Positions 7,219-14,933 of a stretch of 14,933 nucleotides of DNA are shown one piece after another. The notes below the pieces were generated by a model. The model was not told where the DNA came from and ran no database searches. It was given only the letters and a program-made list of their open reading frames with translations. This DNA is from Tannerella sp. GTDB taxonomy: Bacteria > Bacteroidota > Bacteroidia > Bacteroidales > Tannerellaceae. The stretch covers positions 1-14,933 of the forward strand of contig JAIRLL010000334.1 in the NCBI GenBank assembly GCA_031259505.1, written 5' to 3'. The position numbers and the translations under genes were made by a program. Position 1 is the stretch's first letter; the number at the start of each line of letters is the position of its first letter.

Positions 7219-7228
7219 TTATTTCTTT
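6983..7228 (-). pseudogene. Coding-like frame without start codon, possibly a -1 frameshift extension of the DUF368 gene
   Basis: This frame of about 81 codons runs from the A-rich stop region of the DUF368 gene to TGA at 6985-6983. It contains no ATG, GTG or TTG. Its translation looks protein-like: a proline/threonine-rich linker (NKPATPNPASVPTKQT), then AISDGINCAIEKARDEGYAAV, then KLTAGKYLIACANDANPTTV and a cysteine-containing tail. Codons favour GCC, GGC, GAC, ATC and CTG as in neighbouring genes. It could be (a) the 3' end of a gene that lost its front, (b) a C-terminal extension of DUF368 reached by slippage on the AAAAAG run, or (c) chance. The AI-x-x-A-x-x-x-G-x-x-A-V-x-L-x-x-G-x-Y pattern recalls the first turn of beta-helix proteins, but this is too short to assign. 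Confidence 0.35.
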
Positions 7229-8124
7229 TTACGAGACAGTTTTTCGAGCACATATACAATTGTGAATCCGAGAACAGCCAGCGCTGTGGCTTCCCACAAC
7301 TGTTTATCGGGCAGAATATTGGATTCAATCAGCGGGTGGACAACGCCGTGGCTGTCGGTGAAAGTAGTGACAGTCTCTTTCCATGGCCAGACCTTATTGA
7401 GCGAGCCAAGCATGAAACCGCTCAATACGGCGATGGTGATGTCGTGATATTTGCGAAGCAGAAACGAAAGTATGCGCGAAAAACAGATCAGTCCTATGGC
7501 CGCACCGGATGCAAATGTGAGTATGATACTTATTTTCAGTTCCTTCACGGCCTCCATTACGTAGAAATACTTGTCCATCAGTACCAGTATGAAACTGCCG
7601 GATATGCCGGGTAAAATCATGGCGCAAATGGCGATTGCTCCACACAGGAAGGTAAATGGCAGCGCTTCAGGCGTATGCATGGGCACGGCCACGGTGATAC
7701 AATAAGCCGCGCCTGCCCCCAGAATAAAGCCTGCGACAGTTTTCCAGTTCCATTTTCCCACGTCTTTCAGGACGAACCATGTGGACGCCAGCACCAGGCC
7801 GAAAAAAAACGCCCATACAAGCACCGGATGCTCTACCAGCAGCCAGGTTGTAATCTTTGCCAGCGAAAAGATGCTGAAAGCGATTCCCAAAACAAGGAAC
7901 AACAGGAAATTTCCGTTTACGGCTTTCCAGAATGTCGCTATTTTGAAGGAAAATAACAATTTCAACGTTTTCAGGTCGATACTCTTTATGGAATCGATAA
8001 GTTCCTGGTAAATACCGGCGATGAATGCAATAGTGCCTCCCGAAACGCCCGGAACAACGTCTGCTGCTCCCATAGCGACACCTTTCAGGGTGATCATCGC
8101 GTAGTCTTTGATAGTACGCTTCAT
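7219..8124 (-). CDS. DUF368 / PopT-family polyprenyl-phosphate transporter
   Basis: The 301-residue protein is a polytopic inner-membrane protein of the DUF368 family. Members called PopT have been shown to return undecaprenyl phosphate, the lipid carrier for peptidoglycan and other glycans, across the cytoplasmic membrane. The two inverted-repeat signature motifs are visible: GAADVVPGVSGGTIAFIAGIY at residues 19-39 and AMILPGISGSFILVLMDKY at about 168-186. The hydrophobic pattern fits roughly eight helices or re-entrant segments. The ATG at 8122-8124 shares its A with the TGA stop of the upstream TPR gene (TGATG), so translation is probably coupled. The C-terminus ends LSRKKK at an A-rich run; an unexplained open frame follows in the -1 frame. 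The family identity is strong; the substrate is inferred from characterised relatives. Confidence 0.9.
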   Translation of the reverse strand: MKRTIKDYAMITLKGVAMGAADVVPGVSGGTIAFIAGIYQELIDSIKSIDLKTLKLLFSFKIATFWKAVNGNFLLFLVLGIAFSIFSLAKITTWLLVEHPVLVWAFFFGLVLASTWFVLKDVGKWNWKTVAGFILGAGAAYCITVAVPMHTPEALPFTFLCGAIAICAMILPGISGSFILVLMDKYFYVMEAVKELKISIILTFASGAAIGLICFSRILSFLLRKYHDITIAVLSGFMLGSLNKVWPWKETVTTFTDSHGVVHPLIESNILPDKQLWEATALAVLGFTIVYVLEKLSRKKK

Positions 8125-9254
8125 CAGTTGTTATGATATTTTTGCGTTAAATAAGTGGATGCCAATTGTTTGGACGAAATGTTTCTGTTTTCTGCGTAAA
8201 TGTCGTCCGCATGCAGAAAATGTATGTTGCTTCTTTGTTGATCGCTCGAAAAATACTGTTTTGCGCCGTCTGCGAGGCTGTCGAAATGGCGGGTGATGGC
8301 GGGAATTTTATTTTTATCATGCTGATAAGCAGGTTTATTTATCAAAGGAGATGATACGTCTTTGTGCTTTACCTCATCGCGCAGTACCTCGAAAAGGAAG
8401 CAAACGTCCTTGAAATCAGCCGGTACGGGATATTCTGCGTCAATCGCCTGTATGAGTGCGTCCGTATCGTCCTGCTGTTCGGATGCGAATATCTCGCGAA
8501 ACTCCGTGATTGCTTTTGCAAGAAGGTCGTTTTTGTGAAAACAGAACGCGCGGAATATTCTGATTTCCATGTCGGAATCATCACATGTCACGGCAAAGTC
8601 CAGTGCCTCGATCGCTTTGTCGTAGTCGTTCGCTTCGGCATATAGCCGGCCTGCCATGTACCAGTAATCGGGGAAATAAGGGTCGCTGTCAATCAGTTCG
8701 TTGCATATATGGAGAGCTTCGACCGTCAAACCCTGCGCCTCCAAAAGGTAGCAGTATTCTTCCTTCAGCGCCAGATTGTCGGGGAAAAGCGCAAGTCCTT
8801 CGTCGAGCAGTTCTTCCAGTTCACTTTGTTTATCAGTCAGTTCGCCCAATACTGAAGCCACATATTCATACAATTCTTCCACGTCTTCGCTTTGCTGCAT
8901 CTGTTTCAGTTCGATGATGCGCTTGACTTCGTCGTAACGATCCGATGCACAAAGACATTCTATTTTCAGCAGTTCAAATTCACCTTCGCTGTCGCATCCG
9001 GTTTCCATGATCAATTCGAGCGCTTCATTATATTGTTCTTTGAATATCATCAGTTTGCATGTTCGAAATTTCAAATCGGGGTTTTCGGGATGCAGTTTCA
9101 GTCCGAAATCCAGCGCCTTTTCATACTGCGCTATGTCGTTTTCGCTTTCGAAATAATCCAGCAAATCAGCGATTTCATCGGCATCGAAATATGATTTCGT
9201 TCCACTGCCGTTCATGTGGAGATATCGTTGCAATATGTCATCTAATTCATTCAT
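8124..9254 (-). CDS. Tetratricopeptide-repeat protein
   Basis: This 376-residue, very acidic protein has no signal peptide or membrane segment and is likely cytoplasmic. TPR-like helix pairs are visible at ~34-85 (YEKALDFGLKLHPENPDLKF, then QYNEALELI), ~141-190 (LEELLDEGLALFPDNLALKE, then VEALHICNELIDSDP) and ~194-255 (YWYMAGRLYAEANDYDKAIEALDFA, then AKAITEFREIFAS), showing the usual A-L-x-x-P spacing. The last ~75 residues are not TPR-like and look flexible and polar. TPR arrays hold partner proteins; no partner can be named. It starts 15 nt after the glnS stop and overlaps the start of the DUF368 gene by one base, so it belongs to the same operon. A role in handling or regulating the transporter is possible but only a contextual guess. 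Confidence 0.85.
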   Translation of the reverse strand: MNELDDILQRYLHMNGSGTKSYFDADEIADLLDYFESENDIAQYEKALDFGLKLHPENPDLKFRTCKLMIFKEQYNEALELIMETGCDSEGEFELLKIECLCASDRYDEVKRIIELKQMQQSEDVEELYEYVASVLGELTDKQSELEELLDEGLALFPDNLALKEEYCYLLEAQGLTVEALHICNELIDSDPYFPDYWYMAGRLYAEANDYDKAIEALDFAVTCDDSDMEIRIFRAFCFHKNDLLAKAITEFREIFASEQQDDTDALIQAIDAEYPVPADFKDVCFLFEVLRDEVKHKDVSSPLINKPAYQHDKNKIPAITRHFDSLADGAKQYFSSDQQRSNIHFLHADDIYAENRNISSKQLASTYLTQKYHNN

Positions 9255-9269
9255 TTTTTGTCAGTTTAC

Positions 9270-10970
9270 TTAGACTTTATTAATTTTGTTCCAAGTGTCT
9301 TTCAACGATACGGTACGGTTAAAAACGAGTTTGCCGTCTTTGCTGTCCGGGTCCAGATTGAAATAGCCTATGCGTTGAAACTGGAAATGGTCGTAAGGTT
9401 TGGCGTTTGCCAAGTCTGCTTCCACGTAGCAGCCGGTCAGTATCTTCAGTGAATCCGGATTCAATAATTCTTTGATATCCCTGTCTTTTTCTTTCGACGG
9501 ATTTTCCATCGTAAACAGGCGGTCGTACAGGCGTACTTCTGCCTGCAGAGCGTGCGGAACCGAAACCCAGTGAATGGTGCCTTTTACCTTACGGTTGCTT
9601 TCGGGCATTCCGCTTTTCGTCTGCGGGTCGTATTCGGCATACACTTCTTCCACTTCACCGGCTTCGTTTTTCTTGCACCCCGTACATTTAATAATGTATG
9701 CACAGCGCAGGCGGACTTCCTGTCCCGGAGTCAACCGGTAGTATTTGGCGGGAGCGTTTTCCATAAAATCTTCACGTTCAATATATAATTCACGTGAAAA
9801 AGCAATTTTGTGTACCCCGGCCGACGGGTCTTCGGGATTATTGACGGACTCCATCATTTCCGTTTTGCCTTCGGGATAGTTGGTGATGATCAGTTTGACG
9901 GGATTAATCACTGCAGCCACGCGGCGTGCCGTTGCGTTCAGGTCTTCGCGTATGGAATGCTCGAGCAGCGCCATTTCGACTACTCCGTCAAATTTGGTAT
10001 AACCGATTTTATCAATGAAAGCCTTGATGGAGGCGGGCGTATAACCGCGCCGGCGGAAACCGCAGAGGGTCGGCATGCGCGGGTCGTCCCAGCCGTTAAC
10101 GGAGTTCTCCTTCACCAACTTGAGGAGTTTGCTCTTGCTCATAACCGTGTAGGTCAGGTTCAGGCGGTTAAATTCCGTTTGCCGGGGACGGTAATCGGTA
10201 TTGCCTTTGAGCAAATCGATAAAATAATCGTATAACGGGCGGTGTACCTCAAACTCGAGCGTACACCATGAGTGCGTGACGCCTTCGAAATAATCGCTTT
10301 GTCCGTGCGCAAAATCATACATCGGATAGATTTTCCACTCTGTTCCGGTGCGGTGGTGGGGCGTCTTGATTATGCGGTATATAATGGGATCGCGGAGGTG
10401 CATGTTGGTAGAAGCCATGTCGATTTTGGCGCGGAGCGTCATGCTGCCCTCTTCGCATTCCCCGCATTTCATACGGCGAAAAAGTTCGAGACTTTCTTCG
10501 ACCGGCCTGTTGCGATAGGGGCTTTCAATGCCCGGCTGAGTAGGCGTACCTTTCTGTGCGGCAATGAGTTCGGCGCTCTGTTCGTCGACGTACGCATGTC
10601 CTCTTTTTATCAGATCAACGGCAAAATCGTACAGTTTCTGGAAGTAGTCGGAGGCATAATACACATTATCCCACTTGAACCCCAGCCATTTAATGTCTTC
10701 CTGAATCGAATCTACATATTCGACATCTTCGCGCGAAGGGTTTGTGTCGTCAAACCTCAGATTACATGTGCCATTATATTTTTCGGCAAGCCCGAAATCA
10801 AGGCAAATGGCTTTGGCGTGACCGATATGCAGGTACCCGTTCGGCTCGGGCGGGAAACGCGTTTGGATGCGTCTCCTATTTTCGCTCTTAGCTAAATCAC
10901 TGATTACCATCTGCTCTATGAAACTCACACCTCTTTTGTTATCGTCATCGGACGTCATATTCTCTTCCAT
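9270..10970 (-). CDS. glnS: Glutaminyl-tRNA synthetase
   Basis: The enzyme charges tRNA-Gln with glutamine in the cytoplasm. It is a class I synthetase: FPPEPNGYLHIGHAKAICLDFG carries the HIGH motif at residues 48-51 (566-residue numbering), RFDDTNP follows, and VMSKSK at ~276-281 is the KMSKS loop. The length and the C-terminal beta-barrel anticodon-binding region (EREDFMENAPAKYYRLTPGQEVRL, then VKGTIHWVS) fit bacterial GlnRS. The frame can be read back to a TTG at 11021, but that would lie upstream of the promoter's -7 box (11001-11008), so I prefer ATG at 10970; ATG at 10958 is also possible. It heads a likely operon with the TPR and DUF368 genes (gaps of 15 nt and a one-base overlap). Presence of GlnRS means this organism does not rely only on the GatCAB transamidation route for glutamine. 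Confidence 0.95.
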   Translation of the reverse strand: MEENMTSDDDNKRGVSFIEQMVISDLAKSENRRRIQTRFPPEPNGYLHIGHAKAICLDFGLAEKYNGTCNLRFDDTNPSREDVEYVDSIQEDIKWLGFKWDNVYYASDYFQKLYDFAVDLIKRGHAYVDEQSAELIAAQKGTPTQPGIESPYRNRPVEESLELFRRMKCGECEEGSMTLRAKIDMASTNMHLRDPIIYRIIKTPHHRTGTEWKIYPMYDFAHGQSDYFEGVTHSWCTLEFEVHRPLYDYFIDLLKGNTDYRPRQTEFNRLNLTYTVMSKSKLLKLVKENSVNGWDDPRMPTLCGFRRRGYTPASIKAFIDKIGYTKFDGVVEMALLEHSIREDLNATARRVAAVINPVKLIITNYPEGKTEMMESVNNPEDPSAGVHKIAFSRELYIEREDFMENAPAKYYRLTPGQEVRLRCAYIIKCTGCKKNEAGEVEEVYAEYDPQTKSGMPESNRKVKGTIHWVSVPHALQAEVRLYDRLFTMENPSKEKDRDIKELLNPDSLKILTGCYVEADLANAKPYDHFQFQRIGYFNLDPDSKDGKLVFNRTVSLKDTWNKINKV

Positions 10971-11000
10971 GCGAATAATACTTTGATTACATTTCGAGTG

Positions 11001-11032
11001 CAAAGGTATAATTTTAATCAATAATTACTCAA
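11001..11032 (-). promoter_or_regulatory. Bacteroidota-type promoter for the glnS operon
   Basis: Read on the minus strand, TTG at 11032-11030 is followed after 21 bp by TACCTTTG at 11008-11001, an exact TAnnTTTG match. The expected transcript start near 10996 leaves a leader of about 26 nt to the ATG at 10970. This placement also decides against the upstream TTG start at 11021. Confidence 0.6.
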
Positions 11033-11127
11033 TCGGCAGTATAATTTTTTTCCTGAACAGAAGTGTTTATTCTTTTCAGATTGTCGCACGGTACTGTTCA
11101 GACGAGTTCGAGTCGGCATTTTTGCAC

Positions 11128-11169
11128 TTCCCAAAAGTTTTTTCGGAGTTCCCAAAAAGTTTTCCGATC
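11128..11169. repeat. Two tandem 21-nt repeats downstream of metH
   Basis: Copies at 11128-11148 and 11149-11169 both start TTCCCAAAA and continue with a G, a T-run and CGG/CCG. They differ by shifting one base between the A-run and T-run and at the 3' end. Each copy is close to a short palindrome of the AAAAGTTTT type. They lie between metH and glnS, 48-89 nt after the metH stop. Function unknown; possibly part of a dispersed intergenic repeat. Confidence 0.55.
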
Positions 11170-11216
11170 ATCTGTTAACTCTGTGCGGTCTGCGAGCTAA
11201 TCGGCGAGCAGAATTT

Positions 11217-14200
11217 TCAAATGTTTTTGTTGAGAAACTTGCGTACGGTTTCCACCGGTTCGTGCCGGCGGGCGGCGTAGTCGTGCAGTTGTTCGTCCGA
11301 GATTTGTCCGATCATGAAGTAGCGCGCTTCGGGATGGGCGAAGTAGAGACCGGCCACAGTGGCGGTGGGAGTCATTGCGCCGTTTTCCGTGATCCGGATA
11401 CCTGATTTTTCAGTTTGCAGCAGTCGGTCGAGGGTAAATATTTGCAGTTGGTCGGGGAGTGAGGGATAGCCGACGGCCGGGCGGATGCCCTGATATTTGG
11501 CTTTCAGCATGTCGTCGACAGTCAGTGTTTCGCAGGCGGCATATCCCCAGTATTCGCGCCGGACTTTCTCGTGCAGATACTCGGCTGCGGCTTCGGCCAG
11601 GCGGTCGGTCAGGGTCTGGAGGAGGAGCAGGCGATAGTCGTCGCCCTCGCTTGCGAACTGCTCTGCCAGTCCGTCCGGTCCCGTCCCGGCGGTTACGGCA
11701 AAGGCGCCGAGATAGTCCGTCCGTCCGTCCGTATCGGGCATGATGTAGTCGGCCAGCGACAGGCAGACGCCGTCTGCGGGCGTCTGGCGGCGGAGCATTG
11801 GAAATGTTTCGCCGCTGACATGGATGTCGTCTCCGGTCGCCGTGGCGGGGAAAAATCCGTAACGCGCCCGGCAGCAGTACGCGCCGTCATCGATCATGCG
11901 GCGCAGCATCGCCCGTGCGTCGTCGAACAGTTTCATAGCCTCTTCAGCCCTGTCGCGCGTGTCGTCGGGCTGTCCGGCGAGCCATGCGGCGCGACATCCT
12001 TTGCAGTCGTGCAGTTCGGCAAGACCGGCATACTGTCCGCTCATGCGCCACGTCATGAAGAAGAAAGTCCAGTTGATGTAGGGGGCGACTGCTTCCGGAC
12101 GTATCGCCAGTTCCTGCACGCCCGTTTGTGCGGGTTTCACCGGCGTGAAGGCTGCCCAGTCGACGCGCAGCCGGCGCGCACGCGCTTCCTCAAGCGGCAG
12201 CAGGCGGTCTTTTTTCGTGTCGGAGAGATGGCGAAGCTGTGCGTATTCGTCGTTCAGTTCGCGCACAAAATCGTCGCGCGTGGCCGGATTCAGCAGTTTG
12301 GAGGCCAGCAGCGGGCTTTGCGAGGCGTCGGCGCCGTATACGACCGGGTAGTCGTAGCGGGGAGCTATCTTCAGCGCTGTGTATATCTTCGACGTCGTGG
12401 CGCCGCCGATCATGATCGGGATGTGCTGTCCGGCCTTCTGCATTTCCTCGGTGACGTGCACCATTTCATCAAGCGACGGCGTGATCAGCCCCGACAGGCA
12501 CAGTATATCGGGCTGCTCGTCCACGACGGTGCGGATGATTCTGTCGGCAGGCACCATCACGCCAAGGTCAATGACTTCGTAGTTGTTGCACGTCAGTACG
12601 ATGGAAACGATGTTTTTCCCGATGTCGTGCACGTCGCCCTTGACAGTGGCAAAGACGACCTTGCCGGTTTTCGTCGCCGCCCCGTCCGTTTTTTCCGCCT
12701 CGATGGCTGGCTGCAGCAGGGCAACCGCCTTTTTCATCGTGCGGGCGGTTTTGACCACCTGAGGGAGGAACATCTTCCCTTCGCCGAACATTTCTCCCAC
12801 CCTGTTCATCCCGTTCATCAGCGGGCCGTCGATAATCGACACCGCCCGTTCGTATACCTGCAAGGCTTCGCCAATATCTGTTTCCATGTAGTCGCCGATG
12901 CCCTTTATCAGTGCGTATTCGAGCCGTTCGCCCGGCGGCAGGCTGCGCCACGCATCCTTTTCAGCCTCCGGACGGTCGCCTGGCTGCCGCATGTTTTGCT
13001 GCGCATACGCAATCACTTCGTCCGCAGCTTCGGGTCGGCGCGCCAGAATCACGTCTTCGAGCAGCGAGCGGAGCGGTGGGTCAATGTCGTCGTAGCTGAC
13101 AGTCGACGAAGGGTTCACAATGCCCATGTCCATCCCTTCGCGGATGGCATGAAAGAGGAAGACGGCATGCATGGCTTCGCGCACATAATTGTTGCCGCGA
13201 AACGAGAAAGACAGATTGCTCACCCCGCCACTCACGTGTGCGCCGGGCAGGTTGCGCTTTATCCACGCCACGGCGCGGATGAAATCCAGCCCGTAGCGGC
13301 TGTGTTCCGCCATTCCTGTGGCAATCGCCAGTACGTTAGGGTCGAAGATGATGTCGTGCGGCGGGAAACCGGCACGTGTCAACAGACGGTAGGCGCGTGC
13401 GCAGACGGCGGTTTTACGCTCGAACGTATCGGCCTGCCCTTCCTCGTCGAACGCCATCACCACCACGGCAGCGCCCAGACGGCGGATGTGGGCGGCGCGC
13501 GACAGAAACGTCGCTTCGCCTTCTTTCAGGCTGATGGAATTGACGATGCTCTTCCCCTGCACGCAGTACAGCGCGCGCTCGATGACTTCCCACTTCGACG
13601 AATCGATCATCACCGGCACGCGGGCAATATCGGGTTCCGATGCGACAAGATTCAGGAACACGGTCATCTCGTGTGCGGCGTCCAGCAGTCCGTCGTCCAT
13701 GTTGATGTCGATCACCTGGGCGCCGTCTTCGACCTGCCGGCGGGCGATGACCAGCGCTTCTTCATAATTCTCTTCCCTGATCAGGCGGAGGAAACGACGC
13801 GAGCCTGCCACGTTGCAGCGTTCGCCGATGTTGATGAAGTTGTTTTCGGGCTTCACTTCGAGCAGTTCCAGTCCCGAAAGCCACAGGCGCTCCGGCGCCG
13901 GCTTCGGGCGACGGGGATGCGCGCCGCGGACGATGCCGGGATAGTGTGCGATGTGAGCAGGGGTTGTGCCGCAGCATCCGCCGACGATGTTGACCAGTCC
14001 ATCGTCGACAAAAGCGCGGATGTGCCGCGCCATCGTGTCGGGCGTTTCGTCGTACTGTCCGAAATTGTTCGGCAGTCCGGCGTTGGGATGCGCGCTGACA
14101 AAATACGGCGCCAGGTCGGACAGTTCTTTCAGGTACGGCTTCATTTCGGCGGCTCCAAACGAGCAGTTCAGTCCGACGGAGATGAGCGGAACATGCTGTA

Positions 14201-14933
14201 CGGATGCCAGAAAGGCAGCCAGCGTCTGTCCGGAGAAACTCCTCCCTCCCTGCCCCGACAGGGTCAGCGAGAGCATGAGCGGCAGCCTGACGTCGCGGTC
14301 TGCCATGATCTGCATCGCCGCGTTCAGTCCGGCCTTGACGTTCAGCGTATCAAACACGGTTTCGAACAGAAGGATGTCTACCCCGCCTTCGATCAGCGCG
14401 TCCACCTGTTCGGCATAGGCGCCGTAGAGGTCGGCATACGTCACGGCGCGGTAGGCAGGCCGTTCCACATCGGGACTCATGGTAGCCGTTTTGTTGGTCG
14501 GCCCGATTGAGCCGGCCACGAAAACCGTCCGTCCGACATGTGTCGCCATGTAGTCGTCGGCCTGTTCGCGCAGATCGGTCAGGAGCGACCGCTCCCTGGC
14601 GATGCCGGTCAGCACCGTCCCCGCGCCCTGCAGGGGGTGGGGACGGCGCACCGACTCGTAGCGCCGGATCAGCTCCGAGTCGGTCGCGTCCAGGAAAACG
14701 ATGCGGTGGTTGACGCCGCCCGCCCGCAGGGCGTTGATCGCCGCCCCGTGCAGCGTGCCGCCCTTGGGTTCGACGATGCGGGCCGACGGGCAGAGCTTGC
14801 GGATTTCCGCCTCGACGAGCGGTTGATAGGGAGCGCCGCCCCGCGCGCAGCTTCCGAGCAGCACGACCTGCGGACCGCGCGGGAACACCAGCGCCCGGCT
14901 CGCGCCCGCCACCAGGCCCGCCAGCGCGCGCGC
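11217..14933 (-). CDS. metH: Cobalamin-dependent methionine synthase, 5' part replaced and cut by window edge
   Basis: MetH transfers a methyl group from 5-methyltetrahydrofolate to homocysteine through cobalamin. Numbering from the GTG at 14912: the homocysteine domain continues from ~117 with [16 protein letters not shown] and the zinc cysteines C250 (GLNCSF) and C313-C314 ([10 protein letters not shown]). The pterin domain follows from ~350 ([29 protein letters not shown]). The B12 domain has the cap at ~655-740 and GDVHDIGKN at 759-767, with H762 as the cobalt ligand. The AdoMet activation domain includes [11 protein letters not shown] and [16 protein letters not shown]. The C-terminus is complete. 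The normal first ~100 residues, including the DGAMGT strand, are absent; the frame instead reads through RapZ-like and sugar-kinase-like sequence and stays open to the window edge. The GTG at 14912 is therefore not a credible start. GC (~60%) is above that of glnS (~47%) in hand counts. Confidence 0.9.
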   Translation of the reverse strand, partial: ARALAGLVAGASRALVFPRGPQVVLLGSCARGGAPYQPLVEAEIRKLCPSARIVEPKGGTLHGAAINALRAGGVNHRIVFLDATDSELIRRYESVRRPHPLQGAGTVLTGIARERSLLTDLREQADDYMATHVGRTVFVAGSIGPTNKTATMSPDVERPAYRAVTYADLYGAYAEQVDALIEGGVDILLFETVFDTLNVKAGLNAAMQIMADRDVRLPLMLSLTLSGQGGRSFSGQTLAAFLASVQHVPLISVGLNCSFGAAEMKPYLKELSDLAPYFVSAHPNAGLPNNFGQYDETPDTMARHIRAFVDDGLVNIVGGCCGTTPAHIAHYPGIVRGAHPRRPKPAPERLWLSGLELLEVKPENNFINIGERCNVAGSRRFLRLIREENYEEALVIARRQVEDGAQVIDINMDDGLLDAAHEMTVFLNLVASEPDIARVPVMIDSSKWEVIERALYCVQGKSIVNSISLKEGEATFLSRAAHIRRLGAAVVVMAFDEEGQADTFERKTAVCARAYRLLTRAGFPPHDIIFDPNVLAIATGMAEHSRYGLDFIRAVAWIKRNLPGAHVSGGVSNLSFSFRGNNYVREAMHAVFLFHAIREGMDMGIVNPSSTVSYDDIDPPLRSLLEDVILARRPEAADEVIAYAQQNMRQPGDRPEAEKDAWRSLPPGERLEYALIKGIGDYMETDIGEALQVYERAVSIIDGPLMNGMNRVGEMFGEGKMFLPQVVKTARTMKKAVALLQPAIEAEKTDGAATKTGKVVFATVKGDVHDIGKNIVSIVLTCNNYEVIDLGVMVPADRIIRTVVDEQPDILCLSGLITPSLDEMVHVTEEMQKAGQHIPIMIGGATTSKIYTALKIAPRYDYPVVYGADASQSPLLASKLLNPATRDDFVRELNDEYAQLRHLSDTKKDRLLPLEEARARRLRVDWAAFTPVKPAQTGVQELAIRPEAVAPYINWTFFFMTWRMSGQYAGLAELHDCKGCRAAWLAGQPDDTRDRAEEAMKLFDDARAMLRRMIDDGAYCCRARYGFFPATATGDDIHVSGETFPMLRRQTPADGVCLSLADYIMPDTDGRTDYLGAFAVTAGTGPDGLAEQFASEGDDYRLLLLQTLTDRLAEAAAEYLHEKVRREYWGYAACETLTVDDMLKAKYQGIRPAVGYPSLPDQLQIFTLDRLLQTEKSGIRITENGAMTPTATVAGLYFAHPEARYFMIGQISDEQLHDYAARRHEPVETVRKFLNKNI
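14553..14732 (-). pseudogene. RapZ-like internal fragment fused in frame to metH
   Basis: About 55 residues match the middle of the RapZ/YvcJ nucleotide-binding family: [19 protein letters not shown], then RRPHPLQG, then [17 protein letters not shown]. The wording is closest to actinobacterial RapZ, in which [11 protein letters not shown] is typical. The Walker A start and the C-terminal half of RapZ are missing. It joins MetH at QADD (14553-14564), where both families have similar residues (RapZ LREQAD, MetH helix xADEW). This is a foreign insert or an assembly chimera, not a functional rapZ. Confidence 0.65.
14715..14933 (-). pseudogene. BadF/GlcNAc-kinase-like C-terminal fragment at the window edge
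   Basis: About 70 residues, open at the window edge, read [17 protein letters not shown], then [20 protein letters not shown], then [19 protein letters not shown]. This matches the C-terminal pattern of BadF/BcrA and N-acetylglucosamine-kinase-type ATPases: helix, V-V-L-x-G-G/S strand, a P-L-x-E helix, R-I-V-E-P, then G-A-A. It joins RapZ-like sequence at ALRAGG (14715-14732). The DNA is much more GC-rich than the rest (46/60 at 14701-14760; 45/53 at 14881-14933 by hand count). The family call is moderate because only the tail is present. Confidence 0.45.

Noticed and set aside
11170..11216. CTGCGAGC and GCGAGCAG words just after the metH stop as a terminator hairpin
   Set aside because: The two words are mirror images, not reverse complements, so they do not pair.
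11571..14510. Very long plus-strand open frame (979 codons) opposite metH
   Set aside because: It is an antisense shadow of a GC-rich gene. Its translation is rich in H, R, V and F with no family signature, while the minus strand reads as a continuous MetH with all catalytic motifs.

Overview
The window looks like Bacteroidales chromosome (phylum Bacteroidota). The evidence is promoters of the Bacteroidota type (TAnnTTTG at -7, TTTG or TTG about 20 bp upstream), AT-rich leaders without Shine-Dalgarno sequences, a FrdC-type cytochrome b close to Bacteroides FrdC, GYF_2-domain membrane proteins, and MetH and GlnRS sequences of Bacteroidales character. Every gene I accept is on the minus strand, so transcription runs from high to low coordinates.

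Layout from right to left. 11217-14933: cobalamin-dependent methionine synthase (metH), complete at its C-terminus. Its first ~100 residues are replaced by two foreign in-frame pieces, one like the middle of RapZ and one like the end of a BadF/GlcNAc-kinase-type sugar kinase, in much more GC-rich DNA that runs off the window edge. 11022-11216: intergenic, with a 21-nt tandem repeat and the glnS promoter. 7219-10970: a likely operon of glnS, a TPR protein and a DUF368 (PopT-family) undecaprenyl-phosphate transporter. 6983-7228: a coding-like frame without a start codon, entered by a -1 shift at the DUF368 stop. 4678-6874: three paralogous GYF_2-domain membrane proteins (one with a DUF4190-like module, two with CD225/dispanin modules) followed by a DUF2752 protein. 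The two CD225 genes and the DUF2752 gene appear to be one operon with a strong promoter and a perfect 14-bp inverted repeat between the paralogues. 353-4510: a second likely operon of an orphan FrdC-type dihaem cytochrome b, a TonB-dependent outer-membrane receptor and a HemY-type protoporphyrinogen oxidase (hemG). 1-352: no gene seen, only short repeats.

The genes fall into three functional themes: translation plus envelope lipid recycling (glnS, TPR, DUF368), a small membrane-protein cluster of unknown job (GYF_2/CD225/DUF2752), and a possible haem or porphyrin-linked redox and uptake operon (cytochrome b, receptor, HemG). The two most notable observations are the three-part metH chimera at the right edge, which may be an assembly artefact, and the GYF_2/CD225/DUF2752 cluster, which is the best candidate for an undescribed system. 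No tRNA, rRNA, CRISPR array, insertion sequence or phage gene was seen.
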